A DNA stretch of 64,000 nucleotides from contig CAJXLJ010000004.1 of NCBI GenBank assembly GCA_913055785.1, positions 62,001 through 126,000 on the forward strand, written 5' to 3'. How positions within the stretch are numbered: the first letter of the stretch is position 1; every line of letters begins with the position of its first letter. Below are positions 18,036 to 26,977 of this stretch, piece after piece. The DNA comes from an uncultured Parvularculaceae bacterium. Lineage in GTDB: Bacteria > Pseudomonadota > Alphaproteobacteria > Caulobacterales > Parvularculaceae. Made by a program: the position numbers and the translations under genes. Under the pieces are notes generated by a model that was given only the letters and a program-made list of their open reading frames with translations, had not been told where the DNA came from and ran no database searches.

Positions 18036-19520
18036 ATGCCGCCAGTTGAGATCGACAAGAAATACCCTTTCCTCCGTTCCTTCTGGTTCTGGGCCGGCGC
18101 GCTGACCCTCGTTCGCATCGCAACGCTGGCGCTTTCTGACGCGAATCTAAGCCCCGATGAGTCGCAATACTGGTACTGGTCGCGCGATCCCGCCTTCGGG
18201 TATTTCTCAAAGCCGCCGCTCATCGCCTGGGCGATTGCGCTGACCACGGGACTTTTCGGCAATGACGAATGGGCGGTGCGCCTCTCGGCGCCGCTGTTTC
18301 ATTTCGGTGCGGCGGCGTTCCTGTATCTGACAGCAAAGGCGCAGTTCGATGAACGGACCGCCATCTGGACCGGCCTCGCTTGGGCGACCATGCCGGGCGT
18401 CATCGTCTCCTCTTTCGTCGTCACCACCGATGCGCCGCTGTTGTTTTTCTGGTCCGGCGCGATCTATTTCCTGTTTCGCATCGCCGCCGCCGAAGGGCGG
18501 GCGCATATTGCAACGTACGCCGCGCTCGGCGTGATGGTCGGCCTAGGCTTTCTCGCCAAATACGCCATGCTCTATTTCATCGCGGCGAGCCTTGCCGCTC
18601 TGCTTGTTCTGCCGCCTGTCAGGCTCGCCCTGCTGAGGCTGAAAGGCCTTGCAACCATCGCCGTCATAATCGCACTCGCGACACCTAATACTCTCTGGAA
18701 CGCCGACCACGATTTTCAAACCGTCGCGCATACGGCGGCGAACGCCAATTGGGGCGGATCCCTTTTTCACATCGGAAAGTTTTTCGAGTTTTTCGCCGCC
18801 CAGCCGGTCGTCGCGGGGATCGTTCCCTTCTTCGCATTGATGTTCATGACCTACCGCTGGCGCGTAACAATTACGGAAGATAACCGGCGCGAATGGAAAA
18901 TGGCGCTGTTACTCGTGCTCGCGCTGACACCGCTCGTCATTGTCTGCGTGCAGGCGTTCATCTCCCGGGCCCACGCCAACTGGGCCGCCGCCGCCTATCC
19001 CTCGACCGTCATGGCGATGACCGCATGGCTCTTTCGAAACAGGCTCGCCTTGCTCGTAAAGGCGAGTCTCGGCCTCCATACGATCTTCACCGCCGCCTTC
19101 ATCGTCGGCGTCACCATACCCTTCATGGCGAACCTCTTCGGGTTCGCCTTCGCCTTCAAGGAGGTTCGCGGCTGGAAGGAACTCGCCGGCGAAATCGCGC
19201 CGCTCGCCGAGGGCTATGACGCCGTCGCCATTGACGACCGCGACATGATCGGCGCCATGCTGTATTACCAGCGAGACGCCGGACTGACCGTTGTCGCGCT
19301 CGACCCGAACAACCGCATCAATCATCATTATGAAGCGTTCATCCCTTTCGATCCCAAAGCACAAAAGCGCGTTCTCTTCGTCTCGATACTGAGCAACGCC
19401 GCTCATGTGGATTATCGCTTCGATAATGTTCGCCCCCTCGGAGCGGCGGGCGCCTACCTTGGCGGAGGAAAAACGAGAAGCTACAGCTTGTTCGATATTT
19501 CAGGATACAATCGAGATTGA
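18036..19520 (+). CDS. GT39-type membrane glycosyltransferase (ArnT/PMT-like)
   Basis: A 494-residue polytopic membrane protein of the GT-C fold, family 39 (dolichyl-phosphate-mannose transferase/ArnT-like). The acidic catalytic motif DESQYWYW lies in the first periplasmic loop (about residue 40), followed by FGYFSKPPLIAW, typical of this family. About ten further hydrophobic helices follow, then a soluble periplasmic C-terminal region. It would transfer a sugar from a polyprenyl-phosphate donor to a lipid, glycan or protein on the outer face of the inner membrane. It starts 41 bp after rfbC on the same strand, so a shared transcript is plausible. Confidence 0.9.
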   Translation: MPPVEIDKKYPFLRSFWFWAGALTLVRIATLALSDANLSPDESQYWYWSRDPAFGYFSKPPLIAWAIALTTGLFGNDEWAVRLSAPLFHFGAAAFLYLTAKAQFDERTAIWTGLAWATMPGVIVSSFVVTTDAPLLFFWSGAIYFLFRIAAAEGRAHIATYAALGVMVGLGFLAKYAMLYFIAASLAALLVLPPVRLALLRLKGLATIAVIIALATPNTLWNADHDFQTVAHTAANANWGGSLFHIGKFFEFFAAQPVVAGIVPFFALMFMTYRWRVTITEDNRREWKMALLLVLALTPLVIVCVQAFISRAHANWAAAAYPSTVMAMTAWLFRNRLALLVKASLGLHTIFTAAFIVGVTIPFMANLFGFAFAFKEVRGWKELAGEIAPLAEGYDAVAIDDRDMIGAMLYYQRDAGLTVVALDPNNRINHHYEAFIPFDPKAQKRVLFVSILSNAAHVDYRFDNVRPLGAAGAYLGGGKTRSYSLFDISGYNRD

Positions 19521-19603
19521 TCGAGGGGCATGACCGGGATTAAACCTTGCGCCGCCGGTTCGGGCGGTCTACCCCGCCTGACGCCCGAATTTGAAGGGGA
19601 GTC

Positions 19604-20665
19604 ATGAAGTTCTCAATCGCCGTCCCGATCGGCGCATACCATCCGCTTCTCGCCGACTGTCTTGAGAGCCTCGCGATCCAGACGCCGCGCCCGGCCGTAT
19701 CCCTGCTTGACGCCTCAGGCGATCCAAGAGTCGCCGAAACTGCGGACCGCTATCGGGAATTGATCGCCTATCGCCGCCATGGTCCCGACAAAGGCCAGTC
19801 GGACGCCATTCTCGAAGGCTGGCGCGAAACGCCCGGCGACGTCCTCGGATGGCTTAACGCGGACGACGCGCTCTATCCGGGGGCGCTTAAAGCCGCCGGC
19901 GAACGGCTCGGCGAAGACGACGCGCCGGACGTGGTCTACGGTCACAGCGTCATCGTCAATGACAGCGGCGAGGTCACCGGCTATCACTGGGCCGTGGCGC
20001 CGCCGAGCGATTATCTCCTGGCAGGCGACATCATCTCCCAGCCGTCCTGTTTTTTTCGCCGCGCCGCCTATGATCGCGCTGGAGGTCTCGACGCGTCGCT
20101 TCACTACACCATGGACTGGGATCTGTGGGTGAGGCTATGGCGCAACAGCGCCAAGTTCGCCTTTCTCGACGAGACGCTCTCTCGCGTCCTCTGGACCCCG
20201 GACGCCAAGACTGGCGGTCTGGGGCGCGCCCGCCGCAAGGAGCTAAACCGTATCATCAATCAGAACGCTTCGCCCATGCGGCAGCTTAAGAGCAAGATCG
20301 GCTTTGCTCTCAATTATGGATTTGAATACCTGCTACCGCCCCAACTCGCGCGGCGGTTGCGTGGAACGATGTCGAATACGACAGCAGTCATCCATGGGCT
20401 TGGGCGCGACGGCGAAATCTCCAACACCGCAGACATTCCTCTGGTCCGCTATGGCGGCGATCTGTCCCGGCTGGAAGCCTGCTTTGCGAATGGAGCGGAC
20501 GTGGTCTCGCTATCTTCGCCAAGTCATGGTGGTGATTCTACATCTGCAGACGGCATGGTCATATTGGCGCTCGACAAACCAGCAAAGAGCGGGGAAACCG
20601 TGGATTTGCGCATCGAAAATAATAGCGCCGCACCGGCGATTTTATCTCATATCGCGTTATCATAG
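19604..20665 (+). CDS. Family 2 glycosyltransferase
   Basis: A 353-residue GT-A fold enzyme. The first 220 residues carry the GT2 signature: FSIAVPIGAYHPLLADCLESLAIQT, then the donor/metal motif GWLNADDALYPGAL, and SQPSCFFRRAAYDRAGGLDASLHYTMDWDLWVRL as the acceptor/catalytic part. The last 100 residues are an uncharacterised extension with predicted beta strands. It lies between the GT39 enzyme and gmd, so it likely builds the same surface glycan. Neither donor nor acceptor can be deduced. Confidence 0.88.
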   Translation: MKFSIAVPIGAYHPLLADCLESLAIQTPRPAVSLLDASGDPRVAETADRYRELIAYRRHGPDKGQSDAILEGWRETPGDVLGWLNADDALYPGALKAAGERLGEDDAPDVVYGHSVIVNDSGEVTGYHWAVAPPSDYLLAGDIISQPSCFFRRAAYDRAGGLDASLHYTMDWDLWVRLWRNSAKFAFLDETLSRVLWTPDAKTGGLGRARRKELNRIINQNASPMRQLKSKIGFALNYGFEYLLPPQLARRLRGTMSNTTAVIHGLGRDGEISNTADIPLVRYGGDLSRLEACFANGADVVSLSSPSHGGDSTSADGMVILALDKPAKSGETVDLRIENNSAAPAILSHIALS

Positions 20666-20692
20666 GCGCGGCTTAAGATCGGGAGGCTGACC

Positions 20693-21742
20693 GTGAAGAA
20701 AACTGCGCTGATCACCGGCGTCACCGGACAGGACGGCGCTTATCTTGCGCGGCTCCTTCTGGAGAAAGGCTATGAAGTCCATGGGGTGAAGCGGCGCTCG
20801 TCCTCGTTCAACACCGCACGCGTCGACAGCATCTATCAGGACCCCCACGAAGCCTCGACTGACTTCTTCATGCATTACGGCGACCTTACCGACGCCACCA
20901 ATCTCATCCGCCTGCTTCAGGAAACAAAACCCGACGAGATCTACAATCTCGGCGCTCAGAGCCATGTGCAGGTCAGTTTCGAAACGCCGGAATACACCGC
21001 CAATTCCGATGCGCTGGGCGTGCTTCGCCTGCTTGAGGGCGTTCGCATCCTGAAGATGGAAGACAAAACGCGTTTCTATCAGGCTTCCACATCGGAACTT
21101 TACGGCCTCGCGCAGGAAGTACCGCAGACGGAGAAAACGCCATTCTATCCGCGCTCACCTTATGGCGTCGCAAAACTCTACGGCTACTGGATCACCGTCA
21201 ATTACCGCGAGGCTTACGGCATTCACGCCTCCAACGGCATCCTCTTCAATCACGAAAGCCCATTGCGCGGCGAAACTTTCGTCACCCGCAAGATCACCCG
21301 CGCCGTCGCAGCGATCAAAGCCGGCGCGCAGGCCTGTCTTTATCTCGGCAATCTCGACGCCGAACGAGACTGGGGCCATGCGCGCGACTATGTGGAAGGC
21401 ATGTGGCGCATATTGCAGCAGGAAAAGCCTGACGATTACGTACTCGGCACCGGGGAGAAGCACACGGTGCGGGAGTTCGCCGAACTCGCTTTTAAAAAAG
21501 CCGGCGTCGACATCGAATGGCGCGGGTCGGGCAAGAACGAGACCGGCGTTGATAAAGCGAGCGGCGAAACACGCGTGCGCATCGATCCGAAATATTACCG
21601 CCCGACGGAAGTCGACCTTCTGGTCGCCAACCCGGCGAAGGCGAAAGAAAAACTCGGCTGGGTCCACAAGACGAGTTTCGACGCCCTCGTCGCTGAGATG
21701 GTCGCCGAAGACATCGCCGCCATTGAACAGGGGCGCGCATGA
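20693..21742 (+). CDS. gmd: GDP-mannose 4,6-dehydratase
   Basis: A 349-residue SDR-fold enzyme making GDP-4-keto-6-deoxy-mannose, the precursor of GDP-fucose and related sugars. [24 protein letters not shown] is the cofactor loop. [11 protein letters not shown] and [15 protein letters not shown] (YxxxK) form the catalytic site, and [17 protein letters not shown] is the signature. Its stop overlaps the next start (ATGA), so it is translationally coupled to the GDP-fucose synthase gene. Confidence 0.97.
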   Translation: MKKTALITGVTGQDGAYLARLLLEKGYEVHGVKRRSSSFNTARVDSIYQDPHEASTDFFMHYGDLTDATNLIRLLQETKPDEIYNLGAQSHVQVSFETPEYTANSDALGVLRLLEGVRILKMEDKTRFYQASTSELYGLAQEVPQTEKTPFYPRSPYGVAKLYGYWITVNYREAYGIHASNGILFNHESPLRGETFVTRKITRAVAAIKAGAQACLYLGNLDAERDWGHARDYVEGMWRILQQEKPDDYVLGTGEKHTVREFAELAFKKAGVDIEWRGSGKNETGVDKASGETRVRIDPKYYRPTEVDLLVANPAKAKEKLGWVHKTSFDALVAEMVAEDIAAIEQGRA

Positions 21743-22695
21743 TCCAGCCCTTGCCTTACAGCCTTGAAGGCAAAAGGGTCTGGGTCGCCGGTCATCGGGG
21801 CATGGTCGGCGCGGCGCTCCTGCGCCGCCTCGAAAGCGAGAACTGCGCAGAAATTTTAACAGCGAGCCGTGACGAACTCGACCTCATGCGTCAAGCCGAT
21901 GTGGAGGCGTGGACGCGCGCGAAGAAACCGGATGCCGTTTTCGTCGCCGCCGCGAAAGTCGGCGGCATTCTGGCGAATGACGCCTGTCCTGCCGACTTTC
22001 TCTACGACAATCTCATGATTGAGGCGAATGTCATCCGCGCTTCGTTTCATGCTGGCGTTGAAAAGCTCCTGTTTCTCGGCTCGTCCTGCATCTATCCGCG
22101 GATGGCCCCGCAGCCAATCACGGAAGAAAGCCTGCTGACGGGGCCGCTCGAGCCCACCAATGAATGGTACGCCATCGCCAAGATCGCCGGGATCAAGCTT
22201 TGCCAGGCGCATCGCCGGCAGCATGGCGCGGATTTTATTTCCGCCATGCCGACCAATCTTTACGGTCCCGGCGACAATTACGACCTGCAATCAAGCCATG
22301 TTCTCCCGGCGCTTATTCGAAAAGCGCATGAAGCAAGGAAGCGCGGCGAGAACTCCATCGAAATCTGGGGCACCGGCGCGCCGCGGCGCGAGTTTCTTCA
22401 TGTAGACGATTGCGCCGACGCGCTGGTTTTCCTGATGAAATATTATTCGGACGATGCGCCGGTCAACGTGGGATCGGGCGCTGATGTGACGATCCGTGAA
22501 ATTGCGGAAATGATCGCTTCGCTGGCGGGCCTGAACTGCGCCTTGCGATTCAACAAGTCAAAGCCGGACGGGACGCCGCGCAAACTGATGTCGGCGGACA
22601 AGCTTCGCGCGCTTGGCTGGGCGCCGAAGATCAACCTCAAAGAAGGCGTAAAGGCGGTGTTCGAGGATTACGTCAAAGCGGCGTCATCAAAATAA
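21739..22695 (+). CDS. fcl: GDP-L-fucose synthase (epimerase/reductase)
   Basis: A 318-residue SDR enzyme that epimerises and reduces the Gmd product to GDP-L-fucose. Motifs in order: [17 protein letters not shown], the [18 protein letters not shown] segment, the catalytic [20 protein letters not shown] (Tyr-x-x-x-Lys) and [13 protein letters not shown]. With gmd it forms a complete GDP-mannose to GDP-fucose pathway. Its last 28 bp overlap the convergent SMP-30 gene. Confidence 0.97.
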   Translation: MIQPLPYSLEGKRVWVAGHRGMVGAALLRRLESENCAEILTASRDELDLMRQADVEAWTRAKKPDAVFVAAAKVGGILANDACPADFLYDNLMIEANVIRASFHAGVEKLLFLGSSCIYPRMAPQPITEESLLTGPLEPTNEWYAIAKIAGIKLCQAHRRQHGADFISAMPTNLYGPGDNYDLQSSHVLPALIRKAHEARKRGENSIEIWGTGAPRREFLHVDDCADALVFLMKYYSDDAPVNVGSGADVTIREIAEMIASLAGLNCALRFNKSKPDGTPRKLMSADKLRALGWAPKINLKEGVKAVFEDYVKAASSK

Positions 22696-23564
22696 CGCGC
22701 TTCGCATTCCAGCTTTCTCGACAGATCGATACGGAAAAGGCCGCCTGATAGCGGCGCCTTCTTTAAGGCCGCGCTATCCAGCCCGACCGATGCGGATGTA
22801 ACGTAAAGCCGGTCGCCGACAAAAGCGACGCTGGTGGGCCGCGGAACCGGCAGTCTCGCCTCAACAAGCAATGCGCCCTCGGGAGAAAAGCGCCGAACGC
22901 AGGCGCCGTCCCAGAAGGCGATCCATAAACACCCTTCGTTATCGACTTCCATGCCGTCGGGGTAACCATCGGCTTCCCCGAATTGCAGGAAGACGCGCCT
23001 GTTCGAAATCGAACCGCCGTCCGTCTCGGCAACGAAGACGGTTTTCCTGGCGGAGTCTGTAAGGAAAACGCGGCGGCGATCAGGATCGAACGCGGGGCCG
23101 TTGGTAACATGATAGCCGGAATCGACTTTCGCGACGGCGCCGTCCGGCGCTAAACGCCACCACGACCCTGTCGTTTCTTTTTCAGCGTCATCCATGGTCC
23201 CGGCCCAGAAACCGCCGGCGGCATCGGCCTTGCCGTCATTAAAGCGGTTGCCATGCAAATCCCTTTCAGGATCGGCTAGAGGCCTTATCGCCGCCGCGCC
23301 GTTTTCTATGGATAGCTTTGCAAAACCGTCCCGCATGACGCAGACAAGGCCGCCGGATTTCGCCAGCGCCAGAGCGCTGACCATGCCGGGCGCGGCGATT
23401 GCGTCCGTTTTTTCCGTTTCCAAACCCGTCCGGAAAATCTTTCCGTCCCTGATATCGAGGGAATAGAGCGCGCCATTTCGCGAATCGCATACCGGCCCCT
23501 CGCCAAGCACGGCGCCGAGCGGCGCGATGCAACGCGGCTCGCTTATCTGAAGCGCCACATTCAT
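22668..23564 (-). CDS. SMP-30/gluconolactonase family lactonase
   Basis: A 298-residue six-bladed propeller of the SMP-30/gluconolactonase/LRE family. Metal-site residues are visible: Glu in LGEGPVC, Asn in GNRFNDGKADAAGGFWAGTMD, Asn in VTNGPAFDPDRR, and Asp in YPDGMEVDNEGCLWIA. These enzymes open sugar-acid lactones. It is the last gene of a five-gene minus-strand operon and overlaps the SDR gene by 4 bp. Its role there is probably to hydrolyse a lactone made by the dehydrogenase. Confidence 0.92.
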   Translation of the reverse strand: MNVALQISEPRCIAPLGAVLGEGPVCDSRNGALYSLDIRDGKIFRTGLETEKTDAIAAPGMVSALALAKSGGLVCVMRDGFAKLSIENGAAAIRPLADPERDLHGNRFNDGKADAAGGFWAGTMDDAEKETTGSWWRLAPDGAVAKVDSGYHVTNGPAFDPDRRRVFLTDSARKTVFVAETDGGSISNRRVFLQFGEADGYPDGMEVDNEGCLWIAFWDGACVRRFSPEGALLVEARLPVPRPTSVAFVGDRLYVTSASVGLDSAALKKAPLSGGLFRIDLSRKLECEARYFDDAALT

Positions 23565-24292
23565 GCGGGGTCGTGAAGCCGCGAAAGAACGCCGCCATCG
23601 GCGTAGACGGTCGAGCCGGTCATGAACGCGGCGTCATCGGAAGCAAGAAAGACGGCGATCTTCGCGATTTCTTCCGGCGTCGCGATACGGCCGGCGGGAT
23701 GCGCATTTTCAAGCTCCTTGAGCGCATCTTCTTTGCCTTCAAAGCCTGCGCGCATCATCGGCGTTTCCACCGCCGCCGGCGCCAGCGTGTTGACGCGCAC
23801 TTTTGGCCCGAGATCGACGGCGAGGGCGCGGGTCAGCCCGTGAATCGCCGCCTTCGACGTCGCATAGGCGGAGAATTCCTGTTTGGTCGACTGGGCGTGG
23901 ACCGAGCCGATATTGACGATAGCGCCTCTCGCCGCTTCAAGCTCAGGCAAAAAAGTCTTCGTCAGCAACATCGGCGCAACGACATTGACGTTGAAAGTTT
24001 CCGCAATCGCACCGGCGTTCAGCTTATCCAGCCGTCCGAGACGTTGAACCGCCGCATTGTTGACGAGACTGGCAAGCGGCGCGCCATCGAGATTAGCGCG
24101 AACTTTCTTCGCAAAGTCATCAAGCCGCGCTGCGTCTGTCGCAAAAACACCAATATCTTCGGCAATGAACGCATCCCCGTTCTGGCCTTTTTTGTCAGTT
24201 GCGATAACGCGCCAGCCGGCGCCCGCAAATGCCTTCACCATCGCCGAACCGATACCGCCGCTCGCACCGGTGATGAGTACAGCTTTGGTCAT
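23561..24292 (-). CDS. SDR family oxidoreductase
   Basis: A 243-residue classical short-chain dehydrogenase: LITGASGGIGSAM cofactor loop, VNNAAVQRLG (NNAG-type), catalytic Ser in NIGSVHAQ and YATSKAAIHG (YxxxK). Specificity is not readable, but oxidation of a sugar hydroxyl or lactol fits its operon. It overlaps the genes on both sides by 4 bp, implying translational coupling. Confidence 0.93.
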   Translation of the reverse strand: MTKAVLITGASGGIGSAMVKAFAGAGWRVIATDKKGQNGDAFIAEDIGVFATDAARLDDFAKKVRANLDGAPLASLVNNAAVQRLGRLDKLNAGAIAETFNVNVVAPMLLTKTFLPELEAARGAIVNIGSVHAQSTKQEFSAYATSKAAIHGLTRALAVDLGPKVRVNTLAPAAVETPMMRAGFEGKEDALKELENAHPAGRIATPEEIAKIAVFLASDDAAFMTGSTVYADGGVLSRLHDPA

Positions 24293-25239
24293 GTGGCGGT
24301 TCCTAGAAAGCGGGCGATCTTCTCAATGGCGATGTGACTGACGCGGCGCACAGCGTCCGCCGAATTCGAACCGTTATGAGAGCCAAAGATGCACGCCTCG
24401 AAGCTGCGCAAGGGATTATCCGGCGCGAGCGGCTCGACTTCGAAAACGTCGAGCGCGGCCGAATGAATGACGCCGCTTTCAAGCCCTTCAACAAGCGCCG
24501 CCTCGACCACCACCGGTCCGCGCGCCACATTCACGATCCGCACGCCCGGCTTCAGCCGTGACAGAAGCTCGCGGTTGAACATGCCGCGCGTCGCATCGTT
24601 CAGGGGACAGGTGAAGATCAGGAAATCCGCCTCGTCCAATCGCGCCGGCCAGTCCGCAGTTTCAACATCGATGCCGGGAACAGGCTTATACATGGGGTCA
24701 TAGGCGATCACCTTGCCGCCGCATGCGATGATACGCTTCGCGGTTTGCGAGCCGATATCGCCGAACCCGACCACCGCAACCGTGCGGCCCGCAATAGAAA
24801 TGCCGCTCGGTTTCGGCCAGCCATTCCCAAGCCGGATCTCGCGGTCGATGCGATAAGTCTCGCGCGCAAGGCCGAGCGTATAAGTGAGCGCCACATCGGC
24901 GACTTCGCCGCCGAAGACCCCGGGCGTGTTCTCAACGGGCAGTCCGCAATCTTTAAACGCCGCAAAGTCTACATTGTCGACGCCGACGCCCCACTTGACC
25001 GCGGCTTTCAATTTACCACCGGCGCCGGCTTCGACGACTTCGCGGGTCGCCGGGTCGTCGCCAATTATCCAGCCATCATGGTTCGGGACGATCTTGAGCA
25101 GTTCTTCGACGCTCAGAACCTGCGTGACCCTGGCGGGCGTGAAGTCGAGCCCCTTTTCCTCAAAGGCGGGCGCGAATTCATCGATCAGCCCAAGCATCGG
25201 CGGACAGGTGACGAGAATATTCGGACGAGCCATCTTCAC
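24289..25239 (-). CDS. D-isomer specific 2-hydroxyacid dehydrogenase
   Basis: A 316-residue NAD-dependent dehydrogenase related to phosphoglycerate dehydrogenase (SerA). The Rossmann motif VVGFGDIGSQTAKRI, the catalytic Arg in NVARGPVVVEAAL, and the Glu in DVFEVEPLAPDNPL are present. The catalytic His is in FGSHNGSNSADAVRR, where the usual SPHxAG reads GSHNGSN. It lacks the ACT regulatory domain of serine-pathway SerA. Sitting between a cytidylyltransferase and an SDR gene, it more likely acts on a sugar-derived 2-keto or 2-hydroxy acid. Confidence 0.92.
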   Translation of the reverse strand: MKMARPNILVTCPPMLGLIDEFAPAFEEKGLDFTPARVTQVLSVEELLKIVPNHDGWIIGDDPATREVVEAGAGGKLKAAVKWGVGVDNVDFAAFKDCGLPVENTPGVFGGEVADVALTYTLGLARETYRIDREIRLGNGWPKPSGISIAGRTVAVVGFGDIGSQTAKRIIACGGKVIAYDPMYKPVPGIDVETADWPARLDEADFLIFTCPLNDATRGMFNRELLSRLKPGVRIVNVARGPVVVEAALVEGLESGVIHSAALDVFEVEPLAPDNPLRSFEACIFGSHNGSNSADAVRRVSHIAIEKIARFLGTAT

Positions 25240-25958
25240 TATTCCCTCGGCAGCGCTTCGCCGGCGGCGACGCGCATTAACAGCGACTCCGCCATATACC
25301 AGTCCGACTGTTCGTCGATATCCACCGACTGAAGGCGCGGCGTTTCAAACAGCAAGGGCTTTTCGCCGATGCGCGCGCCGGTTTTAGCAAAACTCTCGCC
25401 GGTAAACAGGTAACAGACGGAGTTTTCCTCGAGATAAGGCGGCAAGTCCTGTGTGCGGATGAGGTTCGCCGGGTCATGATTAATGGGCGCGCCTTCCGGC
25501 GTGTAGAACCGCGTCTGGTGGCGGTTCACGGTGAAAAGCGAGTCCGCCGCCTTTTTTCCTTCCGCCTCAAGGTACGCCGCAATCATCGCGTCGATGGTTT
25601 CGCTCTGAAGCAGCGGGTTCGTCGTGTGCGTCATCAGATAATAGTCGGAGGGGACATTCTCGATATCGTCGCCGAGCACCAGATTCATGGAAACAAAATC
25701 GCCGCAGATCTCCGGCTTGCGATCGCGGATCATCACCTTGCCGCCGCAGTCGCCGTCCTTAAGACCGTTGTCGGCGAGGATGGCGCGCGCGTCCGTATTG
25801 ATCACGATACGGTCGATAGCATCCAAAGCCGCCATCTCATCCAGTATCCAGCGGAACAGCGGCTTGCCCGCTATTTCCCTAAAATTCTTTGAAGTCACCC
25901 GGGCGCTGTGCGCTTTCATGGGCAACAGAGCCGTCAGGCGCTTGCCATCGCCAATCAT
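25239..25958 (-). CDS. Acylneuraminate cytidylyltransferase-like protein (CMP-sugar synthetase)
   Basis: A 239-residue NeuA/KdsB-type nucleotidyltransferase, which transfers CMP from CTP to an acidic sugar. The N-terminal LLPMKAHSARVTSKNFREIAGKPLFRWILD is the CTP-binding signature. ENVPSDYYLMTHTTNPLLQSETID and a late DIDEQSDWYMAESLL, with its metal-binding Asp, are typical of NeuA. No sialic-acid synthase (NeuB) or Kdo synthase is nearby, so the activated sugar acid is unknown. Its start overlaps the end of nothing upstream; its stop abuts the dehydrogenase start (1 bp shared). Confidence 0.9.
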   Translation of the reverse strand: MIGDGKRLTALLPMKAHSARVTSKNFREIAGKPLFRWILDEMAALDAIDRIVINTDARAILADNGLKDGDCGGKVMIRDRKPEICGDFVSMNLVLGDDIENVPSDYYLMTHTTNPLLQSETIDAMIAAYLEAEGKKAADSLFTVNRHQTRFYTPEGAPINHDPANLIRTQDLPPYLEENSVCYLFTGESFAKTGARIGEKPLLFETPRLQSVDIDEQSDWYMAESLLMRVAAGEALPRE

Positions 25959-25983
25959 CGTTTCATCCTCAATTCAAAAGCAT

Positions 25984-26937
25984 TTATTCGGCGGGCGCGT
26001 TTTTCGCTGACGCCGAACTGTGGGAAGATTTCGCGCCGCGCTGCTGCGGTCTCGGATAGTAGTAGCTTTCCTTCTGCGCGCGGGAAAGAACGCGGTGTTC
26101 GTTATGGCCGCGATAGGCCCCCCAATATTGCATCAGGCGGAACATCACGATTTCAGGCGCCGCCGACCAGAACCGGCGCGCGCTCAGGGCTTCGGCAAAA
26201 TCATGGAATACGCCGGCGGAGAAATAGCGGACGAAATCGCTGAACTGAAAATGCACCTCCGGCATGATCTCGCGCAAGGTGAGCGCTTCTCGATAATAAC
26301 GCCGCCGCGTCTGCGAGAAACTCTCCTCATGAATATGATAGACAGGCGCGTCAGCGACGTAACCGATCCTGCCGCCGTCCTTCATGACCGCCTTGCCGAG
26401 CACCATGTCCTCAAGGCCTGTCACCGCCTCATCGAACTGATGCTTCGCCCACAGATCCTTGCGGATGGCGGCGTTTGCATTGTTGATGAAGAAGTCGTCC
26501 TGCGGAAGCCTGTCATGTTCCGGAAAATACTGCGCAAAAATCTGGTGTTCGGAAAAGCGCGTCACTTCATGGCCGATCTGACGACCATAGACGTAATCGG
26601 CGGCGCCCTCGGCGAGCGGCGTAACAAGATTGGCGAGCCATTGTTCATGCGCCGGGATACAATGGGCCGAAATGAAAATCAGATAATCGCCGGTCGCCGC
26701 CTCGCAGCCATAGTTCAGGGACCGGCCGAAGGTGAAATCGGCCTTCTTGATGTGGACGACACGGCAGCCATGAGCCTCGGCGATCTCCAGTGTCCGGTCG
26801 GTCGAGCCTGAATCGACGAGAACGATTTCGACGTCATATCCGTCAGCTTGCTGCCGCTTACAGGCGGCCAGCGCATCGCCGAACCATTTCTCCTCGTTCA
26901 GCGCGCGGAAGACGATGCTAACTCGACCCTTGCTCAT
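25984..26937 (-). CDS. Family 2 glycosyltransferase
   Basis: A 317-residue GT2 enzyme and first gene of the five-gene minus-strand operon. It opens VSIVFRALNEEKWFGDALAA. The donor site is VLVDSGSTDRTLEIA, a catalytic region includes FINNANAAIRKDLW, and ED in GLEDMVLGKAV matches the conserved ED motif. It resembles rhamnosyltransferase-type GT2 proteins. It probably transfers the sugar activated by the neighbouring CMP-sugar synthetase, but that is inferred from position only. It is divergent by 40 bp from the GT-FkbM fusion gene. Confidence 0.88.
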   Translation of the reverse strand: MSKGRVSIVFRALNEEKWFGDALAACKRQQADGYDVEIVLVDSGSTDRTLEIAEAHGCRVVHIKKADFTFGRSLNYGCEAATGDYLIFISAHCIPAHEQWLANLVTPLAEGAADYVYGRQIGHEVTRFSEHQIFAQYFPEHDRLPQDDFFINNANAAIRKDLWAKHQFDEAVTGLEDMVLGKAVMKDGGRIGYVADAPVYHIHEESFSQTRRRYYREALTLREIMPEVHFQFSDFVRYFSAGVFHDFAEALSARRFWSAAPEIVMFRLMQYWGAYRGHNEHRVLSRAQKESYYYPRPQQRGAKSSHSSASAKNAPAE

Positions 26938-26977
26938 TCCTGACAGCTTCCCTGACGGCCCGGCTTTGAGGTCACTT

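Noticed and set aside
25239-25958. Sialic acid (Neu5Ac) or Kdo pathway
   Set aside because: Only the CMP-synthetase-like gene is present; no NeuB, NeuC, KdsA or KdsD lies nearby, so the product is left open.
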